64,000 nucleotides of DNA from Pseudomonas deceptionensis. Its GTDB lineage: Bacteria > Pseudomonadota > Gammaproteobacteria > Pseudomonadales > Pseudomonadaceae. Positions 38,741 through 47,988 of this stretch are shown piece after piece. The notes beneath the pieces were generated by a model. The model saw nothing but the letters and a program-made list of their open reading frames with translations. It had not been told where the DNA came from and made no database searches. The DNA is taken from NCBI RefSeq assembly GCF_900106095.1, contig NZ_FNUD01000002.1:4485501-4549500 (forward strand). Direction: 5' to 3'. Made by a program: the position numbers and the translations under genes. Positions within the stretch are counted from its first letter, which is position 1, and every line of letters starts with the position of its first letter.

Positions 38741-39988
38741 TTAGAAGATATTCAGCGGGTAACTGACGATCACGCGGTTTTCATCAAACGCGTTGGTGCT
38801 GTAGTCGCGGCGGATTGTGGAGTTGCGGATCCGCATCGTGAGGTCTTTGAACGTGCCGCTCTGCAGGGTGTAGGCCAGCTCGGTTTCGCGCCCCCACTCC
38901 TTGCCGTCGGTCACACTGCCCGTGTGCACGTTGTGACCGCTGATATAGCGGTTCATCAACGTCAGGCCGGGAGCGCCTAGGCCGGTGAAGTTGTAGTCGT
39001 GACGCAGCTGCCAGGATTTTTCCCGGGCGTTGTCGTAGCTGGAGTTGTAAGAGTCATTGGCCAGGGTGCCGCCGCTGGTGCCATTGACCCGCATCCAGGC
39101 GTTGTCGCCGGTGACTTTTTGCAGGCCCACATAGAACGTGCTGGCGCCATGACGGGCCGAGAGCAGCGCCGAGTACACGCGGTTATCCAGATCGCCGGCC
39201 TTGGCGCTGCCGTCTTCCTTGCCCTGGAAGTAACCCAGGTTCGCCCCCAGGGTCCAGGCGCCCAGCGGCTGGCTGTGCACCAGTTGCAGGTATTGCTGCT
39301 GGTAGATGTCTTTGAGCTCGGCATTCCACAAACCGATCATCGTGCGCTTTTCATTGAAGCTGTATTCGCCGCCGACAAAATTGAAACGATCAGAAGTGAT
39401 CGTCCCTTTGCCCTGCATGTACATGTCTTCCAGGTTCGAATCGTTACGCTGGCTGTTCTTGCGGAACTGACCGCCATACAGGCTCAGGCCGTCGATTTCC
39501 TGCGATGTGATTTGCCCGCCTTCAAAAGTTTGCGGCAGTGAGCGGCCGTCGTCGGCGCGCAGAATCGGCAGCACCGGCATCCACTCGCCGACCTTGAGCA
39601 CGGTTTTGCTGATTTTCATTTTGCCGGCCACGGCCAGACGACCGTAATCATCAGCCGGGCGACCGTCGCTGCCCACCGGCAACAACTGAGTGCCCCCGCT
39701 GCCTTTACCGCCATCGAGCTTGATCGAGTACATGCCCAAGGCATCGGCGCCGAAGCCGACAGTGCCCTGGGTAAAGCCGGACTTGGCATCAAAAATAAAA
39801 CTCTGGGTCCATTCCCGGGCCTGGTCTTGTGGATTGGCAGAGTTGCTGAAATCGCGGTTAATAAAAAAATTACGCAGGGTCAAATTGACACTGGAATCAT
39901 CGACAAAACCGGCGGCATGGCTCTGTAGAGGTAACGTACAGGCAATAGCCAGCGCGCAGAAACTGCGAGGATTCAAGCTTGAAGTCAT
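38741..39988 (-). CDS. OprD-family outer-membrane porin
   Basis: A 415-residue outer-membrane channel. Residues 1-25 are a signal peptide (cleavage near QSHA). The OprD family start is clear (GFVDDSSVNLTLRNFFINRD), followed by beta-strand alternation through the chain and a C-terminal phenylalanine (VSYPLNIF) recognised by the BAM machinery. Family members (OccD/OccK) admit basic amino acids or carboxylates; which one cannot be told here. It stands alone between nadA and the Tad locus, with 200 bases upstream. Confidence 0.9.
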   Translation of the reverse strand: MTSSLNPRSFCALAIACTLPLQSHAAGFVDDSSVNLTLRNFFINRDFSNSANPQDQAREWTQSFIFDAKSGFTQGTVGFGADALGMYSIKLDGGKGSGGTQLLPVGSDGRPADDYGRLAVAGKMKISKTVLKVGEWMPVLPILRADDGRSLPQTFEGGQITSQEIDGLSLYGGQFRKNSQRNDSNLEDMYMQGKGTITSDRFNFVGGEYSFNEKRTMIGLWNAELKDIYQQQYLQLVHSQPLGAWTLGANLGYFQGKEDGSAKAGDLDNRVYSALLSARHGASTFYVGLQKVTGDNAWMRVNGTSGGTLANDSYNSSYDNAREKSWQLRHDYNFTGLGAPGLTLMNRYISGHNVHTGSVTDGKEWGRETELAYTLQSGTFKDLTMRIRNSTIRRDYSTNAFDENRVIVSYPLNIF

Positions 39989-40185
39989 TGTTACTTTTCC
40001 GTTTTCTGGCTAAAAAAATTCACAGCACCCAAAAAAATCGAGCGCTAAAAAAAGAGGGGGGTAAACCGCGGGGAGCGCTACAGCGGGCGCAGGGCTTTGC
40101 CTGCGACCGCACAGAATACCTGTTGATCGGTATTTATCATAAATTTTTCAATGACTTAGCCAGTAGCGCGAACGCCCTCCTCCGG

Positions 40186-41148
40186 TCAAATCTTGCCGAA
40201 CACTTTAAAGACGCTGATGATCGCAGGCCCGATCGCCACTAGAAAAAAGCTGGGCCACAGGCAAAAGATCAACGGAAAAACCAGCTTCGTACCCACTTTT
40301 GCAGCTTTCTCTTCAGCCATTTGCGTACGCCGGTCACGAAACTCTTCTGCATAGATACGCAGGGTCGTCCCGACACTGGTACCAAAGCGAATGCTTTGCG
40401 CCAGCAAGCTCACCAACCCGCGAATGTCATCCAGCCCGGTTCGCTCGGCCAGGTGCTTGAGCGCTTCGGTACTGGGGATACCCGCACGCACCTCGGCATT
40501 GACCAGCGCCAGCTCCAGGGCAAGATCAGGCTGGCTGACCGACATTTCCTCGGCAACCCGTTCGATGGCCTGGGGCAAGGCAAGCCCGGACTCCACGCAC
40601 ACCACCATCAGGTCCAGGGCATCCGGGAAGGCAATCAGCAGCCGGGACATCCTGGCTTCCTTGCGTGCGCCCACATAGATCGCCGGTGCCAGCCAGCCCA
40701 CACCGAACACCAGCATCAACAGCCCGACGCCCAATAGCAGCGACAGATTGGGAATGAACGGCAACAACATGATCGTAATGCCCGTCATTATCAGCGGCAG
40801 CAAGAGGCGAATCGCCCAATACACCTGCACCGCCGAAGGCGAGCGATAACCGGCATGGATCAGCAGGGTCCGGGTCTTGGAGGCCTGCCCCTTTTCACCG
40901 GAGCTGAAGCGTTGACCCACCTGCTCCAGCATCATTTGCAGGTTGCTTGCCGGCGCCCGGTGCTCGATGGCATGGCCGCGTTTGATCGACAACAGACGAC
41001 GCTGTACCGGGCTTTGCAACCCCTTGGCCAGCACCGCCAGCGCCACCACCAGCAACACCACACTCAGGCCGATGACCCCGGCGAACAGTTCGCGGGTCAT
41101 CTGCTCGTCCCCCACCATCCGATTGAGCAGACTTAGTAGATAGTTCAT
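40186..41148 (-). CDS. tadC: Tad pilus inner-membrane platform protein TadC
   Basis: A 320-residue T2SSF-domain protein with an N-terminal membrane helix pair (LFAGVIGLSVVLLVVALAVL), two more around residues 105-160 and a C-terminal one (FPLIFCLWPSFFLVAIGPAI). The F-domain signature is in FPDALDLMVVCVESGLALPQ and QSIRFGTSVGTTLRIYAEEF. With TadB it forms the platform on which the TadA ATPase acts to assemble Flp pilin. Last gene of the Tad operon, 27 bases after tadB. Confidence 0.92.
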   Translation of the reverse strand: MNYLLSLLNRMVGDEQMTRELFAGVIGLSVVLLVVALAVLAKGLQSPVQRRLLSIKRGHAIEHRAPASNLQMMLEQVGQRFSSGEKGQASKTRTLLIHAGYRSPSAVQVYWAIRLLLPLIMTGITIMLLPFIPNLSLLLGVGLLMLVFGVGWLAPAIYVGARKEARMSRLLIAFPDALDLMVVCVESGLALPQAIERVAEEMSVSQPDLALELALVNAEVRAGIPSTEALKHLAERTGLDDIRGLVSLLAQSIRFGTSVGTTLRIYAEEFRDRRTQMAEEKAAKVGTKLVFPLIFCLWPSFFLVAIGPAIISVFKVFGKI

Positions 41149-41175
41149 GTTCCTGCCCTCCAGGGCGACCCGTGT

Positions 41176-42162
41176 TCAAACCTGAATCCGGATGATTTTG
41201 CGTATCCAGAAGATCCCGATCAGCATCGCTACAAAAGCGCCCATGATCAGCTTCTGCCCCAAGGGTTCCTTGAAGAGCAAAGGCATGTAGGTCGGGCTCG
41301 ATATCAAAATGGCCGCCGCCAGCACAAAGGGCATCGACACCAGTATCCAGCCGGACATCCGCCCTTCGGCCGAGAGGGTCTTGACCTTGCGATGGAAGCG
41401 AAAGCGCCCGCGAATCAAACTGCTCAGGCGGGTCAGCACTTCGGTCAAGTTGCCCCCCGTTTCGCGGTGGATCAGCACCGTAGTCACCAGCATCATGACC
41501 GTCATACTCGGCACACGCTCCAGCAGGCCCAACATGGCCCGGCGCACGTCATTGCCATAGTTGATATCGGCGAAGGCCAGGCCGAACTCGTAAGCCACCG
41601 GCCCTTGATGCTCCTCGGCAACCAGTTGCAGGGTTTCGTTGAACGGGTGCCCCGCACGCAGGGCGCGGCACATGGCATCCAGCGCATCCGGCAGCCCTTC
41701 CTCGAACTGGGCGAAGCGCTTGGCACGGTCATGGGCGATCTTCCAGACCGGCAGCCAGAAAACGACAGCCGCAGCCGGGAGCGCCACCCACCAGAGTTGC
41801 AGCAACGACCACAACACCAGCCCCACCGCGGTGGCCAGTACCAGCCCCAGCAACAGCACCCGATAGGCGCGGTACTCATGCCCCGCCTGCTCGATCATCT
41901 GGGCCAGGGTTTCCATCATCGGCAACTGCTCCAGGCGAGCCTCGAGCGGTGGCAGGCGACGCAGGTATTTCTGGCGCAAAATCGACTGCATGTTCGGCAG
42001 GTTATTGGCCCGTTCCAGCAGGTTGAGGCGACCGCGAATGCGTTTTCGCACCTGCTTGGCCTCACCGAACACCGGTATCGTCAGCCCCTGACTGAGCAGA
42101 AACATGGCGGTGAACACCATGCCCAGGAACGCCAGAATAAATTCACCCGGGATCTGATTCAT
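41176..42162 (-). CDS. tadB: Tad pilus inner-membrane platform protein TadB
   Basis: A 328-residue T2SSF-domain protein, paralogous to TadC. Hydrophobic segments lie at the N-terminus (FILAFLGMVFTAMFLLSQGL), the middle (VLLLGLVLATAVGLVLWSLL and the following one) and the C-terminus. The F-domain core reads EEGLPDALDAMCRALRAGHP and IHRETGGNLTEVLTRLS. ATG 42162 is chosen because it overlaps the tadA stop as ATGA; an in-frame ATG at 42180 is possible. Confidence 0.92.
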   Translation of the reverse strand: MNQIPGEFILAFLGMVFTAMFLLSQGLTIPVFGEAKQVRKRIRGRLNLLERANNLPNMQSILRQKYLRRLPPLEARLEQLPMMETLAQMIEQAGHEYRAYRVLLLGLVLATAVGLVLWSLLQLWWVALPAAAVVFWLPVWKIAHDRAKRFAQFEEGLPDALDAMCRALRAGHPFNETLQLVAEEHQGPVAYEFGLAFADINYGNDVRRAMLGLLERVPSMTVMMLVTTVLIHRETGGNLTEVLTRLSSLIRGRFRFHRKVKTLSAEGRMSGWILVSMPFVLAAAILISSPTYMPLLFKEPLGQKLIMGAFVAMLIGIFWIRKIIRIQV

Positions 42163-43598
42163 CACTGCCCCTCCATCCATTCCGGCCGGAACAGACTGAG
42201 CGGCAGCTCAATACCCCGTTTGGCCAGCACATCACGAAATGCCGGCACCATACCGGTTGGGCGAAACTCGCCCAGAACCTCCCCTTTCTCGCCCATGCCG
42301 CTGCGCACAAAAGCGAAGATCTCGGTCATGGTAATGACATCACCTTCCATGCCATTGATCTCCTGCACACTGACCAACCGCCGCGTACCATCTTCCTGAC
42401 GCTCCAACTGGATGACCACGCCAATGGCCGAGGCAATTTGCTGACGCATGGCCTTGATCGGAAATGTGGCGCCGCTCATCGACACCATGTTCTCGATCCG
42501 GCCCAGCGCATCGCGCGCCGTGTTGGCGTGGATGGTGGTCAAGGAACCGTCGTGGCCGGTGTTCATCGCCGTCAGCATGTCCAGCGCCTCAGCACCACGC
42601 ACCTCCCCGATCACGATCCGGTCGGGGCGCATCCGCAGGCTGTTGCGCACCAGCTCACGCTGGCCCACCTCGCCACGGCCCTCGATATTGGCCGGGCGCG
42701 TTTCAAGGCGCACCACATGGGGCTGCTGCAACTGCAGCTCGGCAGAGTCTTCGATGGTGACGATGCGTTCGTTCTGCGGAATGAAACTGGACAGCACGTT
42801 GAGCATGGTGGTCTTGCCGCTGCCCGTACCGCCGGAGATCAGCACATTGAGCCGCCCTCGCACGATGGCCTTGAGCATCAGGGCGATAGCCGGCGTGAGG
42901 GTGCCCATCTGCACCAGGCTCTGGGTATTGAGCAGGTCCACGGCAAAGCGGCGGATCGACATGCTCGGCCCGTCGATAGCCAGCGGCGGGATGATTGCGT
43001 TGACCCGCGAGCCGTCCTTGAGCCGTGCATCCACCAGAGGCGAGGACTCATCGATGCGCCGCCCCAGGCTGGAAACGATGCGGTCGATGATGTTGAGCAA
43101 ATGCTGATCGTCGCGAAAATGCACGTCCGTTCTCTGCAACTTGCCATAGCGCTCGACGTACACCGAGGCATAGCCGTTGACCAGAATGTCGGACACGCTG
43201 TTGTCCGTCAGCAACGGTTCAAGCGGGCCCAGGCCCAGCACTTCGTCGGTGATCTGCTTGATGATCAACTGGCGGCTGCTGGTACTGACCGGCGCCGAAT
43301 ACTCATCCAGCAGGCGCAGGCTGATCTCGCGAATCTGGCGCCCGGCGTCGGCCAGCTCCAGGGTGTCCAGCAGTGACAGGTCCATGACCTTGAGCAATTG
43401 CTGGTAGATCTTCTCCCGCCACTCGGCCTCCATGGAGCTGAGCTTGGTTCGGGTTTCATAGACGACATCCGGCACACTGGCTTCCCAGGCCATCATGACG
43501 CTGGAGCAGTCGGCACCCTCGACAGGCACTCCAAGACCCTCTACCGGAGCCAGTTTGCCGACCTGCTGACGCAGACGATTACGAAAGTCGCTGAGCAT
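42162..43598 (-). CDS. tadA: Tad pilus assembly ATPase TadA (CpaF family)
   Basis: A 478-residue cytoplasmic secretion ATPase of the PilT/VirB11 class that drives Flp pilus assembly. An N-terminal helical domain precedes the ATPase domain with Walker [10 protein letters not shown] at 256-264, an Asp box ([12 protein letters not shown]), Walker B-type [16 protein letters not shown] and the His box [14 protein letters not shown]. All motifs are intact. It overlaps tadB by ATGA and follows tadZ after 3 bases. Confidence 0.95.
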   Translation of the reverse strand: MLSDFRNRLRQQVGKLAPVEGLGVPVEGADCSSVMMAWEASVPDVVYETRTKLSSMEAEWREKIYQQLLKVMDLSLLDTLELADAGRQIREISLRLLDEYSAPVSTSSRQLIIKQITDEVLGLGPLEPLLTDNSVSDILVNGYASVYVERYGKLQRTDVHFRDDQHLLNIIDRIVSSLGRRIDESSPLVDARLKDGSRVNAIIPPLAIDGPSMSIRRFAVDLLNTQSLVQMGTLTPAIALMLKAIVRGRLNVLISGGTGSGKTTMLNVLSSFIPQNERIVTIEDSAELQLQQPHVVRLETRPANIEGRGEVGQRELVRNSLRMRPDRIVIGEVRGAEALDMLTAMNTGHDGSLTTIHANTARDALGRIENMVSMSGATFPIKAMRQQIASAIGVVIQLERQEDGTRRLVSVQEINGMEGDVITMTEIFAFVRSGMGEKGEVLGEFRPTGMVPAFRDVLAKRGIELPLSLFRPEWMEGQ

Positions 43599-43601
43599 GG
43601 C

Positions 43602-44819
43602 TTATCCTCCGAAAAGACGGTTGAAAGTACGTTTGAACAAGCCTGCTTCACTGGCCTCGACACCGATCAGGTTCTGGCTCAGCTCGCGCAAACTCAAGGT
43701 GATGGCAGCACGCGGCGCATGAAACTCCAGCGGCACCCCGGTGTTCTGGCTTTCACTGACCACGGCATAGTCATTGGGCAGCTTTTGCAGGTCGTTACAG
43801 CGCAAGGCATCACTGATGTCCTTGGGCTTGAATGGCGAGGTTTTGTCGAAGCGGTTGATCACCACGTGCAAACGACTGCTTTGCACGCCCAGGTCATCAC
43901 GCAGAATGCGCACCAGGCGGTTGGCGTCCTGCAAATGGCTCAGGCTCTGTTGCAGCACGATATAGACCCGGTCCGACTGTTCCAGGGTGATGCCCGTGAG
44001 GTGATCGATGTGCCGCGGCAAATCCACCACCACCCAGTCATAGGTGTTACGGGCCAGACGCAACAAGCTGTCCAGTTGCTCCAGGCGTATTTCCTGGGAC
44101 AGGCACAGTTCATCGGTGCGACCGCCCAGTACATGCAGGGTCGGGCTGAAGTGGCTGCAAAAACCGCGCAACGCAACGCTGTCCAGCGAGTCGATCTGTT
44201 GCAACACATCGGTGTGACTGTGGGTCGGCAGCACATCCAGGCTGTGGGCCAGACTGCCGAACTGCAGGTCCAGGTCCAGCAGCAGGGTTCTGCCGCCCAG
44301 CACACTCAGCTGATGGGCCAGGTTGCACGCGAGCATCGAAGCCCCGGACCCGCCCTTGGCATTCATCACTGCAATCAGCTTGCCCGCTGCCCCCTGATCC
44401 GCATGAAGTTCCATCTGCATCCGGTTGAGTGCCGACTGCAAATCCTCTGCCGCCACCGGCTCCGGCAAAAAGTCACGAGCACCGGCCTGCATGGCCAGGC
44501 GCATGCCTTCGCGTTCGTCCAGAGGGCCACACACCAGCAGTGGCGGGCGCTCCTTCACCGGATGGAGCAACAGGGCTGCCAGCTCTTCGCGCCACAGATG
44601 GCTGACACGCAACAACAGAAAGTCAGGCATCTGCTCCAACCCATAGAGCGGGTCGGTGTGGCCATTGCTCACCAACCGCGTGCTGACTTGCAGGTTAGGC
44701 AGGCCCTGACTCAACGTTTTAAGATGGTTCAAGGCCGTCCCGTCACGCCCGCTGATCAACAGGCGCATGCCCTGGCGATCAGTTGACGCCGATGCAGTTA
44801 CTTCTCGGACACTCAGCAT
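43602..44819 (-). CDS. tadZ: Tad pilus localisation protein TadZ (CpaE family)
   Basis: A 405-residue protein with two parts: an atypical receiver-like N-terminal domain (about 18-130, LLISGRDGTALNHLK onward) and a MinD/ParA-like ATPase domain with a deviant Walker A, NAKGGSGASMLACNLA (KGGSGAS instead of KGGxGKT). TadZ proteins mark the pole or site where the Tad machine is built. Its ATG overlaps the end of the preceding TadE-like gene by 7 bases. The Lys-to-Ala change in the second Walker lysine is known in this family and does not imply a broken gene. Confidence 0.88.
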   Translation of the reverse strand: MLSVREVTASASTDRQGMRLLISGRDGTALNHLKTLSQGLPNLQVSTRLVSNGHTDPLYGLEQMPDFLLLRVSHLWREELAALLLHPVKERPPLLVCGPLDEREGMRLAMQAGARDFLPEPVAAEDLQSALNRMQMELHADQGAAGKLIAVMNAKGGSGASMLACNLAHQLSVLGGRTLLLDLDLQFGSLAHSLDVLPTHSHTDVLQQIDSLDSVALRGFCSHFSPTLHVLGGRTDELCLSQEIRLEQLDSLLRLARNTYDWVVVDLPRHIDHLTGITLEQSDRVYIVLQQSLSHLQDANRLVRILRDDLGVQSSRLHVVINRFDKTSPFKPKDISDALRCNDLQKLPNDYAVVSESQNTGVPLEFHAPRAAITLSLRELSQNLIGVEASEAGLFKRTFNRLFGG

Positions 44820-45316
44820 GGCGTAATCCCCGGTGTAACCGTTGCATCAGGTTGGCGCCCAAGGCTTTCACGAGGCGCGGTAGACCTGAACGTCGGCAGA
44901 ATGAATACCCCGCTGAAACCGGGGATCAACAGGTTGAAGCTGAAGTTGGTCACCTGCAGCTGAACATAACGGATGGCCAGAAAGCCGGTGGCATTCACCA
45001 GATCATTGGGGCTGGCGACCACGGCACCGTTGGCGTCCAGATAAACCAGATTCAGGTTGGCGTTTTTCAAACTGGCGATCAGGCTGCTCGGCCCGGTATT
45101 GGTGGCCGTATTGAACATCGCACGGCGCAGGATGACCGGGTCCTGGATATTGCATACCGCCGCCAGGCGGGCACCCCGTCGCACCGATTCACTCAGTACG
45201 TTGACCGTGAAATACAGCCGGCCCATTTCCAGCGCGCCAAACAGCAAGGTAAAAAGCACCAGCGCCGTGATGGCGAACTCGACGATATACACACCGCGCA
45301 TGCGCTTGCTGTTCAT
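44813..45316 (-). CDS. TadE/TadF-like pseudopilin
   Basis: A 167-residue protein with a type IV pilin-like N-terminus, RGVYIVEFAITALVLFTLLF (the conserved Glu five residues into the hydrophobic segment), then a periplasmic domain. These minor pseudopilins are processed by the prepilin peptidase and needed for Flp assembly. ATG 45316 overlaps the upstream stop as ATGA. A much longer frame starting at 45913 is an artefact, running out of phase across the neighbouring gene. Confidence 0.82.
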   Translation of the reverse strand: MNSKRMRGVYIVEFAITALVLFTLLFGALEMGRLYFTVNVLSESVRRGARLAAVCNIQDPVILRRAMFNTATNTGPSSLIASLKNANLNLVYLDANGAVVASPNDLVNATGFLAIRYVQLQVTNFSFNLLIPGFSGVFILPTFRSTAPRESLGRQPDATVTPGITPC

Positions 45317-45786
45317 CACAAGGCCCTCATTACGACAGTTGAGGTCAACGACAGACCCAGCGGCACGCTGCTGCCATAGAGTGCTGGCAGTGAGCTGCCG
45401 ATTACAGGGATAAAGGTGTACGCAATGCTGACCTGTACATGATCGGTACCCACCGCAGTCACCGTGACATTCCCGGTGGTCAGCCCCGGTGCGACGGCGG
45501 GGTAGCCATTGGGGTTGGCCGGCACCCCGTAAACGGCCACGTTCTTGGTCTGCGAAATCAACGCGGCGCTCAGCTGGACCGTGCCCAGGGTAGAGTTCAA
45601 GGCCTGGCCGGACACATAACGCCCGGCATCGCGGCTGGCCTGCTGCAAGCTGTTGTACTGAAACAGCATGCGACCGAATTCGGCAAAGGTGAGCATCAAC
45701 AACACCAGCAGCGGCAGGGTCAAAGCCAGCTCGACCATCGCCAGGCCGCGCTGGGCGCGGGCCGACTTGAATCCACAGCGTCTCAT
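45316..45786 (-). CDS. tadE: TadE-family pseudopilin
   Basis: A 156-residue protein with the TadE signature RGLAMVELALTLPLLVLLML: basic leader, Gly, then a hydrophobic stretch with Glu at the fifth position. The remainder is a Val/Thr/Ser-rich periplasmic domain. Located between tadG (8 bases after its stop) and the second TadE-like gene (4-base overlap). Substrate of the prepilin peptidase and part of the pilus base or minor pilin set. Confidence 0.85.
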   Translation of the reverse strand: MRRCGFKSARAQRGLAMVELALTLPLLVLLMLTFAEFGRMLFQYNSLQQASRDAGRYVSGQALNSTLGTVQLSAALISQTKNVAVYGVPANPNGYPAVAPGLTTGNVTVTAVGTDHVQVSIAYTFIPVIGSSLPALYGSSVPLGLSLTSTVVMRAL

Positions 45787-45794
45787 AAGACCTC

Positions 45795-47132
45795 CTAGGA
45801 ATCGGTACTGGGCGTCTGGTTGTTGTCGATATAGGTTTTGTACAACTGAATGATCTGCGGGCCGACGCTGCCCGACGGGTTAGGCCCGGGTACGTTGTCG
45901 CCTTCACACACACTCACGAACTGACCGAAAATTTGCGCCTGGTTGCCTTGCTGAGCCTCAGGCTGCAACACGAAATAGCAGCCAAAGCCCAGCACCGGAA
46001 TCGCGGAGGTACCATCGTTCTTGCCCGAACAATCGCCGATCACGATTTTGATAATGCGCCGCTCAAACACGCCATTGCTCTCGCAGCCTGCCCCGCCACC
46101 CACGCAGGCCGCAGAGTCCTGTGCCCAGTTGTTGTAGTCATACAAGGCACCGCTGGACGTAGACAGGTTGCCGTTGGTGGAGGTCACCGTCTGGCCGTTG
46201 TACTGAACCGGCGCCGGCGCCCCGGCGTACGTAAACGACTTGGCATTGACGGTCGTGACCAGGTCCGGCGGGTAGTCCGAAGCGCTCAGGCCACCCTTGT
46301 ATTCGTTGAAGCGCGTATTAAGACCCTGCGCCGAAGGCCCCACGGTGTTGCCCGGTTTGGTCTGAACCGTCGAGCCGACCACGTTGCACTGGTTGATCCC
46401 GCCTGCCAGCCCTTCCCTGACGGTTTTGCCGCCCGAGCCAAAGTCCAGCAGCTGAAAATTCCCCGGGCCAATGGCAGACGCGTTATTGGCTGCGGTTTTG
46501 AGCACCTGCAGATCACCGAATTTGAAGCCCCAGAACATCCCCGCAGACGGGTTGTTCTGGGTTGGATCGCCGCACACGAGCAAAGGGGTAAGATCGCAGG
46601 GGCTGCTGGTCGGGCTGGGGCCCGCCGTCGCAACTGCGGCCACGGCCTTGGTGGTGGCGTTGCCATTATCCAGGGCCTGGAATACCCCCCAGAAAAAACT
46701 GCTCAAGGGGTAATTGGTCACCGTGACCCGGACAAAGGTCGCACTCGCAGGGCCAGGGAAAGAAAACGGCCCGTAGACGCTGGTCGCCAACTCCACCTTG
46801 GCAAAGCCTGATGCATTGGCGGCGATGGCCGTGGCCAATTCCTTATTGCCCGCCGCATTGGCATTAAGGGTCAGGGTATTGAGTGCAGCGGTCTGGGTCA
46901 GACCGGCGGCACCGGTCGCCCCCGTCACCATGCTGAGCGTCTTGGCCCCGCTCAATGCCGCCGCATCCACCGCATTTTGCAGACGGGTCTTGTTCAGCAA
47001 CATATGGCTGCCATCCAGCGCCAGCGCGCCCATCAGCAAGAGCGAGGCCATGGCAATCACCACCAGGACGATCATCGATCCGCGCTGTTTCTGAGCAAAC
47101 GCGGTGCGGGGCTGTTGAATACGCGCGTTCAT
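45795..47132 (-). CDS. tadG: TadG-like pilus assembly protein
   Basis: A 445-residue protein with the Flp-assembly TadG N-terminal module: RGSMIVLVVIAMASLLLMGA then LDGSHMLLNKTRLQNAVDAA, as in TadG/TadE-type proteins. The large periplasmic part is rich in Gly, Asn, Thr and has cysteines (SSPCDLTPLLVCGD, ACVGGGAGCESNG) likely to form disulfides. I see no clear MIDAS-type von Willebrand motif. It comes after cpaB with a gap of 37 bases, where canonical loci place the secretin. Confidence 0.82.
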   Translation of the reverse strand: MNARIQQPRTAFAQKQRGSMIVLVVIAMASLLLMGALALDGSHMLLNKTRLQNAVDAAALSGAKTLSMVTGATGAAGLTQTAALNTLTLNANAAGNKELATAIAANASGFAKVELATSVYGPFSFPGPASATFVRVTVTNYPLSSFFWGVFQALDNGNATTKAVAAVATAGPSPTSSPCDLTPLLVCGDPTQNNPSAGMFWGFKFGDLQVLKTAANNASAIGPGNFQLLDFGSGGKTVREGLAGGINQCNVVGSTVQTKPGNTVGPSAQGLNTRFNEYKGGLSASDYPPDLVTTVNAKSFTYAGAPAPVQYNGQTVTSTNGNLSTSSGALYDYNNWAQDSAACVGGGAGCESNGVFERRIIKIVIGDCSGKNDGTSAIPVLGFGCYFVLQPEAQQGNQAQIFGQFVSVCEGDNVPGPNPSGSVGPQIIQLYKTYIDNNQTPSTDS

Positions 47133-47169
47133 GATGTTCCACCTTCATATGTTGCCGAGGCCTGACTGC

Positions 47170-47976
47170 TTACAACCCTTTCTCTACCGTCACCGCGACA
47201 CCGCGGATCACGGTCACGCTACTGTCGTTGGCAGGCGCACGACGGCGTACCACCGGTTTTGGCATGACTGGCGCCGGCACGGGGGCAGCCTCGGCCACCG
47301 CCTCTGCCATCACCGGCGACTTGTTGTTATCCAGCGGGTTGCGCAGGGCCAGTTGCAGCTTGCCAGCGGCCATCCCCTTGACCAGGACTTCCGCCTGAGC
47401 GGGGGTCATTTCCAGGGTGACAGCGCGTACAACCACCGGTTGAGTCTTGTCCGTGCTGGCGGTCTGGTCGACGGCCAGCACCCGCAGGTCTTCCAGAATG
47501 GTTTTGGACTCGGCGTTACCGTCGTTGCCTGTCTGGCGGGTGGCCAGAACATCGACCCGATTACCCGGCAGCAGGAACCCGCCGACGCCGACCACATCAT
47601 CGACACGTACCGAAATGGCACGTTTGCTGGGTTCGATCAGCGACGCCAGGGTGCTGCCACCCAGATGCTCGGCCAGGCGGGCACCACGCAGGATGTCGCC
47701 GCGCAGCATGGAGAAGGTCGCGATCTTGCCCACCACCTGGTCAGTGGAAGCAAATGCGTCATCCGGTGCGGCATCCTTGGGCATCCGCACCACGGTAACC
47801 TGCTGGGGTTCAATCATTTGCCCGAAACCGATTTCCACCGTGGCGATCACCACGTTTTGCTGGTTATCGTCGGGGCTGGTATTGAGCCGGGCCGTGAGCC
47901 AGTTATTGGCCATCCATGTTGCGCCCAGCCCCAAAATCACGGACAGGACAATCAGCGTAATCGTGCGCGAGTTCAT
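47170..47976 (-). CDS. rcpC: Flp pilus assembly protein CpaB/RcpC
   Basis: A 268-residue protein with one N-terminal membrane helix (TITLIVLSVILGLGATWMAN) and a periplasmic SAF-like domain containing AISVRVDDVVGVGGFLLPGN and RVDVLATR, the CpaB/RcpC core. Family members sit at the outer-membrane secretin, which makes the absence of a secretin gene here notable. The C-terminus is Pro/Ala-rich then basic. It lies 12 bases after the AAA ATPase gene. Confidence 0.88.
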   Translation of the reverse strand: MNSRTITLIVLSVILGLGATWMANNWLTARLNTSPDDNQQNVVIATVEIGFGQMIEPQQVTVVRMPKDAAPDDAFASTDQVVGKIATFSMLRGDILRGARLAEHLGGSTLASLIEPSKRAISVRVDDVVGVGGFLLPGNRVDVLATRQTGNDGNAESKTILEDLRVLAVDQTASTDKTQPVVVRAVTLEMTPAQAEVLVKGMAAGKLQLALRNPLDNNKSPVMAEAVAEAAPVPAPVMPKPVVRRRAPANDSSVTVIRGVAVTVEKGL

Positions 47977-47988
47977 GTCAGTATCTCC

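Noticed and set aside
43602..44819. TadZ as a pseudogene because of its altered Walker A
   Set aside because: KGGSGAS-type P-loops are normal in many TadZ/CpaE proteins, and the gene is full length and tightly packed in the operon.
44813..45913. 366-codon frame covering two TadE-like genes
   Set aside because: Its first two thirds read the upstream tadE gene out of phase; only the part from ATG 45316 has pilin-like features and a proper overlap with its neighbour.
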